A DNA stretch of 64,000 nucleotides from Cytophagales bacterium. Lineage in GTDB: Bacteria > Bacteroidota > Bacteroidia > Cytophagales > Microscillaceae. Below are positions 29,079 to 38,472 of this stretch, in pieces. Under the pieces are notes generated by a model that made no database searches, was not told the DNA's origin, and saw only the letters and a program-made list of their open reading frames with translations. Location: NCBI GenBank assembly GCA_013298075.1, contig JAAFJG010000020.1, positions 1 through 64,000 on the forward strand, read 5' to 3'. The first letter of the stretch is position 1, and each line of letters begins with the position of its first letter. The position numbers and the translations under genes were made by a program.

Positions 29079-29711
29079 TTATAAGTATAAAATTTTATCA
29101 AAATGTTGTTTAATACGATTGTCGTGTGTGGCAATAATCAAAGAGGCATTATATTTTTCGGTTTGTGTTTTTAATAATGTCAAAATCTGTGTTGTATTTT
29201 CATCATCAAGTCCCGCACTCGGTTCATCAGCCAAAATAATAGCAGGTTCTAACAAAACTGCTCGCGCAATCGCAACTCTGTGTGCCTGTCCTACGCTTAA
29301 TTGTTCGGGATAATATTTGTCAAAATTACTTAAATTTACTTGTGCCAATATTTCTTGACAATGTTTTTTATTTTGTTTTATACCCGCCAAAAAATAAACC
29401 AGTAACAAATTTTGCATCACATTCAAAGTAGGAATTAAATGTGCTTTTTGAAAAATAAGCCCAATATTTTTTGCCCTAAATTTGTCTAATTTTGTTTCTG
29501 ATAGATTTTGAATATTTTGTTCTCCAATATAAATTTCCGCATTTTTATCGGAAGGTTTCAATAAACCCGCCAAGATATGCAATAAAGTCGTTTTTCCGCT
29601 TCCTGAGTTTCCAATCAGCGTCCATTGTTCTGCTTTTTCTACTTTCCATTCTTCAATATGAATAATTTTTTTTTCTTCATAAAAATGGGTTAAATTTTTA
29701 ATATGTATCAT
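29079..29711 (-). CDS. ABC transporter ATPase, LolD/MacB type (210 aa)
   Basis: Walker A GNSGSGKT (residues 34-41), signature LSVGQ and Walker B IILADEPSAGLD are intact. An H-loop (IIATHD) is also present. The short single-domain form with LVYFLAGI before the signature resembles LolD/MacB/FtsE-type ATPases that power lipoprotein or peptide extraction from the inner membrane. No permease gene is adjacent: upstream is a GT39 gene and downstream are remnants on the other strand. The partner must be encoded elsewhere. Its ATG lies only 7 nt from repeat copy D, so that repeat probably contributes the leader. Confidence 0.8.
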   Translation of the reverse strand: MIHIKNLTHFYEEKKIIHIEEWKVEKAEQWTLIGNSGSGKTTLLHILAGLLKPSDKNAEIYIGEQNIQNLSETKLDKFRAKNIGLIFQKAHLIPTLNVMQNLLLVYFLAGIKQNKKHCQEILAQVNLSNFDKYYPEQLSVGQAHRVAIARAVLLEPAIILADEPSAGLDDENTTQILTLLKTQTEKYNASLIIATHDNRIKQHFDKILYL

Positions 29712-29717
29712 TTTTTT

Positions 29718-29919
29718 GGTTCTTGGAAAATTTATGCGGACAATGAAAATGTATTTTTTGAATTGCCTCCAGATTTATCTGGAGGTTAATATAAAATTCA
29801 ATTCTTGGCTTTAGCCGAAATTTTTATGTTTAATTAAATCGACATTTTTCTATATTTTTTTAAATAAAAAGATTTTTATAATAGCCCAAAATTAGCTCCA
29901 CAATAATTTCCTAAAAACC
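29718..29919 (+). repeat. Dispersed repeat family 1, copy D (202 bp, complete)
   Basis: This is the clearest copy. The left end is GGTTCTTGGAAAATTTATGC (29718) and the right end AATAATTTCCTAAAAACC (29902-29919). The palindromes CCTCCAGATTTATCTGGAGG (29766-29785) and TTGGCTTTAGCCGA (29805-29818) lie between. It fills nearly the whole gap between the GT39 stop and the ABC ATPase start. Confidence 0.7.
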
Positions 29920-29953
29920 ATCTTTTTTGTAGTTTTTTATGTTAATAAGAAAA

Positions 29954-31756
29954 TTAAAACTGCACTTTCAAGCTATCTTTTTTTAAAGAATCTTGTTGTA
30001 TGGCTTTTTTTTTATTTTCTTCGTTGATTTTAATTTTTTGGATTTCTTTTTCTTTTTCTATATTTCTTTGATAAATAAGAAAGCCATTTTTTTGTAGGAT
30101 TAATTTTAATTTAGGGTGATTTTTTAGCCTTTTTTCCCAACCTTCATCACCAATTTTTAATAAAAAATAAGTATTTCTTGTAGGATTTCCTTCTAATAAA
30201 AACTCTTGCCAAGTTTCTTTTTGTTGTGAAAAAGTAGATTTTCCGATGCTTTTTTTACCAAATTTACTTTCTAAAAATTCTTTTTTTTCTTTGGCAACTT
30301 CTGGCGTTATTTTTCCATAAAAATGATGGGCGTAACTATGATAATTTAAAGGCAAAATATAGGCTTTTTCAGCCGCCGTAGATTTCAAAAAATCAATCAT
30401 ACTTCTTTGCGTATATTGTTCAATTTTAGGAATAAATACGTAAATAACGAGTTGAGACGTAATAATACAAATAAAAAATAAATAAAAAGCCCCATCAATT
30501 ATTCCTTTTCGATGCCTCGTGAGTGCGTAAATCACCACCAATAAAAATAAAATACCAATGATTATTTCCCAACCTTGCCAACTTACGTTTGCTTGTAAAT
30601 TTCCTTGTGTAAATCTATCTTCTATATTATTCAATAACATTTTTTTGAAAAATGGAACGAGTGCCAATACTATAAAAATAATTCCCCAAAGCAAACCCAG
30701 TATCCAAAGCCCAATTTTAATAAAAGTATTCCATTTTAATTCATTTTTTTCGACTCTATATAAATATTCTGCCGCCAAAAAAGTCAAAGGAAAATAACAC
30801 AAAGACGAATAATGAACGATTTTTGCTTTCACAATCGAGAAAATAATCAAGGTAACAAAAAATAAAATTTGCATCCAAATTTTAAAAATTCTTTGTTGTG
30901 TATGTGATTTATAATTGTATTGAAATCCACCAAAAAAGTAAATACTCGCAGGAAAACAACCTATCAACAAAACTATAGGATGATAATAAAATGGCTGTTC
31001 GTGTCCTGTGTCTTCTGATTTGGCTGCCAAACCCCACTGATATTCTAAAAATTGTTGTAAAAACCAAAAACCATTATGTAACATTTCGGGCAAAAACCAA
31101 ATACTTAAAACAGATAAAGAAGTAAAACTATAAATTAAAATTTCTGTAATACCAAAAGTACTAATTCTTAAACTTCTTATCCAAAAAATCAATCCACAAA
31201 CTCCCACCAAAAGCAAAGCAACAGGTCCTTTGATGAGGACTGCTAAACCCATAAAAAGTCCTCCCCAAAGTGCTTTCCAACGTTTTTTGCTTGGTTTTTC
31301 GTGAGTAGTCATCAACACTAATTGAAATACACTCAAAAAAATAAATAGGTTAAAGATTGGGTCAATAATGCCTGTTTTAAAATAAAATGCGGGTAAAAAT
31401 GAGCCTGCATACGCCAAAACCCACCATTTTGCTAAATGTTCATCAAAAAGTCGATTGCCAATATAAAACAAAACTAACAAAGTAATCACGCCTACGAGTG
31501 CGTTAGGAAAGCGCGCCCCAAATTCGTTTACGCCAAATATTTGCATCGATACACTTTGTATCCAAAAAAATAAAGGTGGTTTTTCCCAAAAAGAAATAAA
31601 TTCTACTTGAACTTTTTGCCATTCTCCTGTCAAAATCATTTCACGAGATATTTCTGCAAAATTGATTTCGTCCCAATCAAATAAAGGAACAATTCCCAAA
31701 AAAGGAATGTATAATAAACAAGCAACGAATAAAATCAGCCAATAAGTGCTACGCAT
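29954..31756 (-). CDS. GT39-family membrane glycosyltransferase (ArnT/PMT-like, 600 aa)
   Basis: A polytopic protein with about a dozen hydrophobic segments. The first periplasmic loop carries FDWDEINFAEISREM (the Asp-Glu motif of GT-C enzymes, residues ~27-41) and FWEKPPLFFW, typical of the ArnT/PMT superfamily. A soluble C-terminal part (~470-600) ends in a lysine-rich tail. These enzymes move a sugar from a polyprenyl phosphate carrier to lipid A, protein or other acceptors on the periplasmic side. The acceptor here is unknown. It lies downstream of the TPR/SH3 gene (46 nt gap) and has a -7 box of its own. Confidence 0.8.
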   Translation of the reverse strand: MRSTYWLILFVACLLYIPFLGIVPLFDWDEINFAEISREMILTGEWQKVQVEFISFWEKPPLFFWIQSVSMQIFGVNEFGARFPNALVGVITLLVLFYIGNRLFDEHLAKWWVLAYAGSFLPAFYFKTGIIDPIFNLFIFLSVFQLVLMTTHEKPSKKRWKALWGGLFMGLAVLIKGPVALLLVGVCGLIFWIRSLRISTFGITEILIYSFTSLSVLSIWFLPEMLHNGFWFLQQFLEYQWGLAAKSEDTGHEQPFYYHPIVLLIGCFPASIYFFGGFQYNYKSHTQQRIFKIWMQILFFVTLIIFSIVKAKIVHYSSLCYFPLTFLAAEYLYRVEKNELKWNTFIKIGLWILGLLWGIIFIVLALVPFFKKMLLNNIEDRFTQGNLQANVSWQGWEIIIGILFLLVVIYALTRHRKGIIDGAFYLFFICIITSQLVIYVFIPKIEQYTQRSMIDFLKSTAAEKAYILPLNYHSYAHHFYGKITPEVAKEKKEFLESKFGKKSIGKSTFSQQKETWQEFLLEGNPTRNTYFLLKIGDEGWEKRLKNHPKLKLILQKNGFLIYQRNIEKEKEIQKIKINEENKKKAIQQDSLKKDSLKVQF

Positions 31757-31784
31757 TTTTGAAGTAGTATTTTAAAAAAGTTTG

Positions 31785-31792
31785 CAAAAATA
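31785..31792 (-). promoter_or_regulatory. -7 promoter box TATTTTTG for the GT39 gene
   Basis: Minus-strand TATTTTTGC lies 28 nt upstream of the ATG, within the short gap after the TPR/SH3 gene, suggesting an internal promoter. Confidence 0.4.
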
Positions 31793-31802
31793 CTCTTTTT
31801 TT

Positions 31803-32546
31803 TTATTTTTCAAAAGGAATATCTAAAATTTGTGTTTTTCTGACATAAACATTTTGCCCATTCCATTCAACCAAATACCAAATATCAATATTTTGTTTGA
31901 TATTGATTTTATGACCTTTATTGACCACGCTCACCAATTCGCTACCCGCCGAAGGTGCAGACATCAAAAAAGTGTTATCTGTACTAACGATGCCTTCTTT
32001 TTGGTAATTATATAAACTAAAAAACCACCAGATCAAGCCTAAACCTACTAAAAAAGCAATTTTTCGAGGAATTGGCACAGGTTTTTTTTTGATTTCTCTC
32101 AGCACAAAATAAATAAAACCATACAAAATCAAGGCTATAAAAACAAACGTAATTAAAAAATAATATTGTTGATAAAACGTGTGCATCGCCTTCGTATCGG
32201 AGCGTTCGTATCCTTTTAATTTATATCTTTCTGCCAAATTACTCATCTGAATTAAAATATCACCATCAGGAATATAATGATAATATAGACTTAAAAAATA
32301 TAAACATTTTGTGTATTCTCCCAAACCTTCATAAATAAATGCGGTTTGTAAAAGCATTTGTGGAGTAATTTTTTTCTCTTGATAAAAAATTTTTTCGTAC
32401 ATTTGTAAACATCTTGTATATTCTTTTCGTTTAAAAAAGAGTTCAGCTTGTTGTTTCAAAAAAGATAAATCTTCTGCCTCTAAATAAAAAGAGAAAGTAA
32501 AAGTAAAAAAAAACAATAAAAATATATTTTTCAAAAAAAAATTCAT
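31803..32546 (-). CDS. TPR and SH3 domain membrane protein, BatE-like (247 aa)
   Basis: A signal peptide or anchor (residues ~1-24) is followed by TPR-like helices (AELFFKRKEYTRCLQMYEKI and TAFIYEGLGEYTKCLYFLSL). Two membrane segments lie near 125-150 and 165-185. A C-terminal bacterial SH3-like domain follows (SAPSAGSELVSVVNKGHKI...WYLVEWNGQNVYVRKTQI). This order matches BatE-type proteins of Bacteroidota, although no batA-D genes are next to it. It probably binds envelope partners; function is inferred from architecture only. Confidence 0.65.
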   Translation of the reverse strand: MNFFLKNIFLLFFFTFTFSFYLEAEDLSFLKQQAELFFKRKEYTRCLQMYEKIFYQEKKITPQMLLQTAFIYEGLGEYTKCLYFLSLYYHYIPDGDILIQMSNLAERYKLKGYERSDTKAMHTFYQQYYFLITFVFIALILYGFIYFVLREIKKKPVPIPRKIAFLVGLGLIWWFFSLYNYQKEGIVSTDNTFLMSAPSAGSELVSVVNKGHKINIKQNIDIWYLVEWNGQNVYVRKTQILDIPFEK

Positions 32547-32576
32547 AAAAAATTTGGATATTTAAAAAAATATACT

Positions 32577-32584
32577 CACCTTTG
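32577..32584 (+). promoter_or_regulatory. Degenerate -7 box upstream of the tRNA-Lys genes
   Basis: CACCTTTGC, preceded by TATACT, keeps the TTTGC half of the consensus and lies about 90 nt before the first tRNA. It faces away from the box at 32597. Confidence 0.3.
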
Positions 32585-32596
32585 CACTATCAATTA

Positions 32597-32604
32597 CAAA
32601 GGTA
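32597..32604 (-). promoter_or_regulatory. -7 promoter box TACCTTTG for the TPR/SH3 gene
   Basis: Minus-strand TACCTTTG lies 50 nt upstream of the ATG at 32546. Confidence 0.5.
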
Positions 32605-32675
32605 GTGGAAATAAAGATAACTACAAAATTAAAAGACAAAAAAATTTTAATAATTTGTGATAGAAGTAAATATAT

Positions 32676-32751
32676 GATTCCGTAGCTCAGCTGGTAGAGC
32701 ATTACACTTTTAATGTAGTGGTCCTGGGTTCGAATCCCAGCGGGATCACCA
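32676..32751 (+). tRNA. tRNA-Lys (anticodon TTT), copy 1
   Basis: The cloverleaf folds fully: acceptor GATTCCG/CGGGATC, D arm GCTC/GAGC, anticodon stem TTACA/TGTAG around CTTTTAA, and T arm CTGGG-TTCGAAT-CCCAG. Discriminator A73 and CCA are encoded (32748-32751). The anticodon TTT is at 32709-32711. Confidence 0.97.
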
Positions 32752-32804
32752 GAAAATAAGAAATAGAAAATAAGTTGTTAGGTTAAGTTTAAGTAAAAAT
32801 ATAT

Positions 32805-32880
32805 GATTCCGTAGCTCAGCTGGTAGAGCATTACACTTTTAATGTAGTGGTCCTGGGTTCGAATCCCAGCGGGATCACCA
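32805..32880 (+). tRNA. tRNA-Lys (anticodon TTT), copy 2
   Basis: Identical to copy 1 over all 76 positions including the encoded CCA, after a 53-nt spacer. The ATATGATTCCG lead-in is shared too, pointing to a recent tandem duplication. Confidence 0.97.
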
Positions 32881-32946
32881 GCAGAAAGAATATCTTTTTT
32901 AAGGATATTCTTTTTTTATTTTAAAAAAATACTAAAAAACAAAAAA

Positions 32947-33354
32947 ATGATGAACAAAGATTTTTCAAAAGAATATACTTTCCATACATCAAGAAGCGGA
33001 GGAGCAGGTGGACAAAATGTCAATAAAGTCGAAACAAAAGTCGAATTAAGATTTCATATAGATAGTTCTGTGGTTTTGACAGAAGAGGAAAAAACGTTGG
33101 TAAAAGAAAAATTAGCCAATAAAATCAACCAAGAAGGTTTTTTACAAGTATTTTCACAAACTGCCCGCACACAATTACAAAATAAAGACAAAGCAATCAA
33201 AAAATTTTTACAATTCATAGAAAAATCTTTTGAAAAACCAATCATCAGAAAAGAAAGTAAACCACCCAAAGAAGTCGTAGCCAAAAGATTACTCAACAAA
33301 AAAATTCAATCTCAAAAGAAAAATATTAGAAGTAATAAAAATTTTGAGGATTAA
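32947..33354 (+). CDS. arfB: Alternative ribosome-rescue factor ArfB (peptidyl-tRNA hydrolase, YaeJ)
   Basis: The 135-aa protein has the RF-1-like catalytic motif GGAGGQNVNKV with GGQ at residues 21-23. Its C-terminal tail is highly basic (KKIQSQKKNIRSNKN) and should enter the empty mRNA channel of stalled ribosomes. Length and tail separate it from full release factors. It releases nascent peptides from ribosomes lacking a stop codon. ATG at 32947 is doubled with the next codon. It follows the tRNA genes by 66 nt. Confidence 0.92.
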   Translation: MMNKDFSKEYTFHTSRSGGAGGQNVNKVETKVELRFHIDSSVVLTEEEKTLVKEKLANKINQEGFLQVFSQTARTQLQNKDKAIKKFLQFIEKSFEKPIIRKESKPPKEVVAKRLLNKKIQSQKKNIRSNKNFED

Positions 33355-33392
33355 AAAATAAAAAAATAAAAAGTAAAAAAAGTAAAAAAACA

Positions 33393-34457
33393 ATGGCAGA
33401 AAATATATTTGAGATAGAAAAAATAGTTCGTAAAAATATTTCGAACTTAAAAGCTTATTCATCTGCCAGAGATGAATATCAAGGCACGAGAGGTATTTTT
33501 TTAGATGCCAATGAAAATTCTTTTGGCTCTTTGATTCATAATGAATATAATTTTAATCGTTATCCTGACCCACACCAAAAATTATTAAAAGAAAAAATTG
33601 CGGATATTGAACAAATTAATGTAGAAAATATTTTTTTGGGAAATGGAAGTGATGAAGCCATCGATTTGTTGTTTAGGGCTTTTGCAGAGCCAAATATGGA
33701 TAAAGTTTTGTATTGCCCGCCCACATACGGTATGTATGAAGTGAGTGCGAATATCAATGCGGTAGAAATAATTGAAGTGCCTTTAACGGCTGATTTTGAG
33801 TTGGATATAGAAAAAATATTGCCACATTTGACTAATCCAAATTTAAAATTAATATTTTTATGTTCGCCCAATAATCCTACAAGCAACACTTTGAATGTAA
33901 AAAATATAGAAACTATTTTAAAAACTTTCAAAGGAATTGTGGTGATTGATGAAGCGTATCAAGATTTTTCAAAACAAATATCTTGGGTAAAAAATTTATC
34001 CAATTATCCCAATTTAGTCGTCTTAAAAACTTTTTCGAAGGCTTGGGGAATGGCAAATTTACGATTAGGAATGGCATTGGCAGATAGCAAAATTATTGAT
34101 ATTTATAACAAAATAAAGCCTCCATACAATGTAAATGGCGAAACGCAACGATTGATGTTGGAAGGTTTTGAAAATAAATCTCGAAAATATAGAGCAGTAG
34201 ATGATATTATAGCAGAAAGAGAAAAATTGATTGACCGATTAAAAAACTTCTCTTTTATAAAACATATTTATCCAAGTGAAACTAATTTTATCTTAGTGAA
34301 AGTCGAAAATGCTAATTTATTATACGATTATTTGATTTCAAAACAAATTATTATTCGCAATAGACATACTACTTTATTGTGCGAAAATTGTGTAAGAATT
34401 ACGATTGGAACAAATATGGAAAATATGATGTTGTTGAAGGCTTTGGAGAGTTTTTAG
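33393..34457 (+). CDS. hisC: Histidinol-phosphate aminotransferase
   Basis: This 354-aa fold-type I PLP enzyme shows LDANENSFG at the N-terminus, the phosphate-binding GNGSDEAID, CSPNNPTSN, and Schiff-base Lys216 in KTFSKAWGMANLRLG. The C-terminal VRITIGTNMENMMLL is also typical. It converts histidinol phosphate and 2-oxoglutarate to imidazole acetol phosphate and glutamate. Other his genes are not in the window, so a broader aromatic aminotransferase role cannot be excluded, but the ANEN and GxGSDE motifs favour HisC. It follows arfB by 38 nt. Confidence 0.88.
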   Translation: MAENIFEIEKIVRKNISNLKAYSSARDEYQGTRGIFLDANENSFGSLIHNEYNFNRYPDPHQKLLKEKIADIEQINVENIFLGNGSDEAIDLLFRAFAEPNMDKVLYCPPTYGMYEVSANINAVEIIEVPLTADFELDIEKILPHLTNPNLKLIFLCSPNNPTSNTLNVKNIETILKTFKGIVVIDEAYQDFSKQISWVKNLSNYPNLVVLKTFSKAWGMANLRLGMALADSKIIDIYNKIKPPYNVNGETQRLMLEGFENKSRKYRAVDDIIAEREKLIDRLKNFSFIKHIYPSETNFILVKVENANLLYDYLISKQIIIRNRHTTLLCENCVRITIGTNMENMMLLKALESF

Positions 34458-34511
34458 TGGTATAATTTTAGGGAAATTTTCATAAAAATCTTTTACTTTT
34501 AAATTTTATAG

Positions 34512-34549
34512 TATTTGAAACGCAAACTTTTATGTTTACGTTTCAAATA
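34512..34549. terminator. Bidirectional terminator between hisC and the defence operon
   Basis: ATTTGAAACG pairs with CGTTTCAAAT, extended by AAAC/GTTT inside. The hairpin lies between convergent genes and has A/T flanks on both sides. Confidence 0.6.
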
Positions 34550-34594
34550 ATTATTTTGATTTTATATTTGATTTGAAATTAAAATCACATAATT

Positions 34595-36715
34595 TTAAAA
34601 ATCATTCTCTTGATTATCCAAAAATAAATCTGGATTTTTCTCAAAAGTAATATCTAAAATCTCTAACCCATTTGTAATATGTGTTTCTCGAAAAGATAGA
34701 TTTTGTTTTATTTTTGATATAATTTCTTCAATTATATTTAGCTTATGAAGAGTTAATTCTTTTGTAGTTTTACCCCATTCCCAAATTTTCTTCCAAAGAG
34801 ATATAGGTGTATTTTTTATTTTATTTAATTGATTTTGTTTTTCCCATTCTTGTATTGTAGAATCTTCTATTAAATAACGTTTTTGATTTTTTTCATCAAT
34901 AAAATCATTTTTGATAAATTCTAAGTCAATATCATTGAATCTTTTTGTTTTTAATTCTTTCCAACAATCTTCTTTTTTTCCCCACTCAGATACTAAACCA
35001 TCATATTTTTTTAGAAAATGATGAATATTTTCTAACAATTTTTGTATAATTTTCCTTAATTCATTCGAAACTGCCTGATTTTTCCATATTTTTAGTAAAT
35101 CAATTTTTTTATTAGTTATTTCATTCAAATATGATAACGTGTAAGGAACAACTAAAAAACGTAAATCACCAATAGCTTTACCACCAACACCATATTCTTT
35201 TTCACTTGTTTTAAACAAAATTCCCATTGCTATAGCATCTTCAAAGAAAATACTATTAGGTAATTGTTTTTTATTATTTCTTAAAACATCTATATAATTT
35301 TTTAAAAACTCGATATAATTTTTTTGGCTACCTCTTGCAACAAAATAAGGAAAAAGATTCCACGCATTATAAAATTTTGCTAAGAGTTCTTTTTGAAATA
35401 ATTGATTTTTTGGAGTTTTTATTTCAAAAGCTTTTCTTTTTGCTGGTGTTGTTCCTTCTTTATTTAATTCATTTTTATATTGTCCTCTGGCACGTTCATA
35501 AAACCATCTTGTTTGTTGATTTCGATTGGTAGGATTAGGTGCCCAAGTCAGCCTTGATAATTTTTCTAGTTCAATATGAAAAGGGTGATTTGAACTCAAA
35601 TCAGCCACAGAAACTTTATTTTGACTATTTGCATATTCTGCAATTCTTGAAACTATACTTGCAAACTCGTCTTTCTTTTTTACAATGGTCAGTTTTACTT
35701 GTACAAATATATGAGTTAAATCAGATTTATCTTGTTTTTGAGAATGAAAAATAGAAGCAGTAGTTTGCCCTCCGTTTACGATTTGAAAATCCTTAACTTT
35801 TGCAATACCTTTTCCACCATTTTCTAAATTTATTATTTCTACTTCTTCAGCTGTTGCCGCTATACCATTATTAAAAGCCAAGAACATGTGAGGCTCTTTT
35901 TTAATCGTATCTCTAATACCTTTATTTATTTTTCCTGTGAATTGTAAAAAAGAACGAACATTTTGCTCTAATAATCTCGAGCCAAACTCTCGATAAATAT
36001 CCGATAATGTATTTCCCGCGATGATAGCTAAATACGACTCATAATCTTCATTCTCAGAAACCATAGATAAACATGGCACTGCCCCACCAAAGTTATTATT
36101 AAAGTCTATTTGTATAGGTTCACGTTTATTTTTTGATGTATAAAGTTGATAAAATCTTTCTAAGTCCCATAAATGATACTTAATAAAAATAGAGCGATCC
36201 TCTTGATCGACTACAATTACTATTTCTGTATCTTTAGGTGGATCACCTAAAGTTTTGCCGTTTGTAATTATAAATATATTAACTCTAACTATATCTTCCC
36301 GAAATCTTAATAATGTTCGGACAAAATCATAAACTGGTGCAGATTCTTCCATATCTTTAATTTTGCCTTTAATAGCATCATGAAAAAAACGTTTTGCTAA
36401 ATTTGAATGAGTTGTAACATCATCTTTCCCAACTGAGGAGTAATTTTCAGTAGTTTGAAAAATCGATATAAATAAGTCTATCGTTTCATACGTTTCACTC
36501 AAAGCATACCCATTAATTTTATGCTGTCTTTTTCCTTTATCATTTTCTTTGATATCTGTGCAAATAAATACATTTTCCGTTTCACCTGCTTCTATTAGCG
36601 ATTCAACCATAAATTCAGTAAATTTATTTTCTGGTGAAGCACCATCTTCTTCACTTTCAACCATAGCATTTACCTCTTGGAGTATGCTATTATAATATTT
36701 TTCTAATTCATTCAT
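34595..36715 (-). CDS. AIPR family (abortive phage infection) protein (706 aa)
   Basis: The AIPR core is recognisable by HMFLAFNNGIAATAEEVEI and DFQIVNGGQTTASIFHSQ (residues ~280-320), with the following VQVKLTIVKK...IAEYANSQNKV. An N-terminal domain (~1-200) precedes it. AIPR proteins are found with Z1 and DUF4420 proteins in restriction and phage-defence operons and also as abortive-infection factors; their biochemical activity is not settled. It overlaps the upstream DUF4420 gene by 8 nt and is the last gene of the operon. The frame is intact over its full length. Confidence 0.85.
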   Translation of the reverse strand: MNELEKYYNSILQEVNAMVESEEDGASPENKFTEFMVESLIEAGETENVFICTDIKENDKGKRQHKINGYALSETYETIDLFISIFQTTENYSSVGKDDVTTHSNLAKRFFHDAIKGKIKDMEESAPVYDFVRTLLRFREDIVRVNIFIITNGKTLGDPPKDTEIVIVVDQEDRSIFIKYHLWDLERFYQLYTSKNKREPIQIDFNNNFGGAVPCLSMVSENEDYESYLAIIAGNTLSDIYREFGSRLLEQNVRSFLQFTGKINKGIRDTIKKEPHMFLAFNNGIAATAEEVEIINLENGGKGIAKVKDFQIVNGGQTTASIFHSQKQDKSDLTHIFVQVKLTIVKKKDEFASIVSRIAEYANSQNKVSVADLSSNHPFHIELEKLSRLTWAPNPTNRNQQTRWFYERARGQYKNELNKEGTTPAKRKAFEIKTPKNQLFQKELLAKFYNAWNLFPYFVARGSQKNYIEFLKNYIDVLRNNKKQLPNSIFFEDAIAMGILFKTSEKEYGVGGKAIGDLRFLVVPYTLSYLNEITNKKIDLLKIWKNQAVSNELRKIIQKLLENIHHFLKKYDGLVSEWGKKEDCWKELKTKRFNDIDLEFIKNDFIDEKNQKRYLIEDSTIQEWEKQNQLNKIKNTPISLWKKIWEWGKTTKELTLHKLNIIEEIISKIKQNLSFRETHITNGLEILDITFEKNPDLFLDNQENDF

Positions 36716-37718
36716 GATTTTTGATAGTTTTTAGTACATTATCTTGAGAAATAAGTGATTTTTGAAGACTTAGAAGACTAATAGAATATTTAGTTTCACT
36801 AATTCCATTAGGCATATTACGAGCAGTTAAACGTGGAGAAGTACTATTTATTTGATAATAATGAAGATTTTCTACCTGATAAAATACATCTTCATAAAAT
36901 TTTTTATGTAAATCATAATATCCAGCATCTAATATTTTTTGTTTAAATTTATAAGTAGCAGAAGTATTATTTTTTAATAAATTAAATAATTCGTCTATTA
37001 ATTGGTTTAAATTTTTACCTATTTTATCACTTGTTTCGAGAGATATATGTAATAAAAATAAGTGTTCAAAAAAACTTTCATCTAATTGCAATTCATTGCT
37101 GATAGATAATTTTTGAGCATTATTTTTTGTAGTTTTTATTTCTAATGCCCATTTATTTTTATAATAAAAGTCTTGTGGAGCTTTTAACATACCCAACCAA
37201 GAATCTAAAATATAATCAATATTTTGACTATTTTCAACTAATATTTTTAAAAATATCAGTTCTCCAAAAAGTCCTTTTTGTTGATTGATATTTAAGCCTG
37301 CCTCATATAATTTTTCAAAAAGACTTTGCCATTTTAAAAATCTTCGTTTTAGCGTTTTTAACAGAGTAACTTCATTTTCAACATTTTTCACATTATTGAT
37401 TAAATCCTCACAAAGTACTGCAAATATATCTGCATGTAAAGGTGTAAGTAAAATAAAAAATAATAATTTTTTAGATTTATCTATTTCGTCTGATACAATT
37501 TCTATTTTTATTTCTTTTAAATTAGCAAGGTCAATTGATTGATTATCAAATGATTGACTTACCTTAAACACAATAGAACGCATTTTTTCAGCATTTTTAA
37601 TAGCAACATATAAATCTGGTTTTACTTCTAAGGCATAACGTCTCAGTAAAATACCACCTTTAAAATTTATATCATTTTCTAAGGCTTCCCAAATTGTTTC
37701 AATTTTAGTTTTCATCAT
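36708..37718 (-). CDS. DUF4420 PD-(D/E)XK nuclease-like protein (336 aa)
   Basis: The restriction-enzyme-like core shows GLFGELIFL near residue 149 (the first-helix Glu). QDFYYKNKWALEIKTTK follows near 183-199 (Asp, then Glu-x-Lys), forming a complete PD-(D/E)XK metal site. The C-terminal half is alpha/beta with no other motif. DUF4420 proteins are the nuclease partner in Z1/AIPR operons. It overlaps AIPR by 8 nt and the Z1 remnant upstream by 14 nt, so all three are translationally coupled. Confidence 0.8.
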   Translation of the reverse strand: MMKTKIETIWEALENDINFKGGILLRRYALEVKPDLYVAIKNAEKMRSIVFKVSQSFDNQSIDLANLKEIKIEIVSDEIDKSKKLLFFILLTPLHADIFAVLCEDLINNVKNVENEVTLLKTLKRRFLKWQSLFEKLYEAGLNINQQKGLFGELIFLKILVENSQNIDYILDSWLGMLKAPQDFYYKNKWALEIKTTKNNAQKLSISNELQLDESFFEHLFLLHISLETSDKIGKNLNQLIDELFNLLKNNTSATYKFKQKILDAGYYDLHKKFYEDVFYQVENLHYYQINSTSPRLTARNMPNGISETKYSISLLSLQKSLISQDNVLKTIKNHE

Positions 37719-38472
37719 AAATAGGTGCGTCTAATTGTTCGTCATTTTCGAAATAAGGTAAAAGTTGTCCTTGTATAGCATAACCAATATTAATTACAGA
37801 ATCATCTTGATTACTTTTAGGAAATGAAACAGCAAAACCAATGATAGGACAATCCATATTATTCATTTTAGCACTTGCTGGGTCAATAGAGTATATCAAT
37901 AATAAAGGATTTTTAGCATCTCTGTATTCGTTTCTTATGATTTGTCCACTTATATATTGAGATGAATCTTTCGTTTCTTGCGAGTTTTCTGTATCACTTT
38001 TTTTGTTATTTTCTTTATTTTTAATAACATTAAGTTGCGATTCTGTCATATCTATTACTTCGTGTGGTGGGCTTATAATATGCGATTTATTAAGATAATA
38101 AATAGTATCATCACTACTTTTATCATCTTGATTACGAGTAATCATAGCAATTTTTTGTGAAACTCCATCAATCGTATATTCTGCATATCTTTCAGCATTA
38201 CTTTTTGTAATAAGTGCTACTGACCAATGTGTAAGTTCTTGGTAAGATAACAATTTGGTAATATAATTATTGATAAAATCTGGATTTGTTCGCCTTGAAT
38301 TTGGAGCATTTTGAAAGCCTGATAAAAAGGATTGTACTTTCCGTACTTCTATATTTTTCCAGACAAAACTTTTAGGAAATAGTTCTTTATTATTTTTGCC
38401 TATTGAAGCAATAAATTTTTTTGTATGCTCAAAATTGCGTTGAAGTATTGGGATTTTTCTCGTGAAAAAAAA
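37705..38472 (-). pseudogene. C-terminal part of a Z1-domain endonuclease, N-terminus missing
   Basis: The open frame of 255 codons begins immediately after the helicase stop and is in the helicase frame. It has no ATG in the first 73 codons; the first possible start is a TTG at 38253, giving 182 aa. Diagnostic Z1-family tail features are FVWKNIEVRKVQSFLSGFQN, SYQELTHWSVALI, SPPHEVIDM, NPLLLIYSIDP and CPIIGFAVSFP. Z1 proteins are normally much longer, with a helicase-like Z1 domain before this tail. The fragment therefore lacks the ATPase/Z1 part. It may be a dead remnant, a short protein from the TTG, or a readthrough extension of the helicase. Confidence 0.65.
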
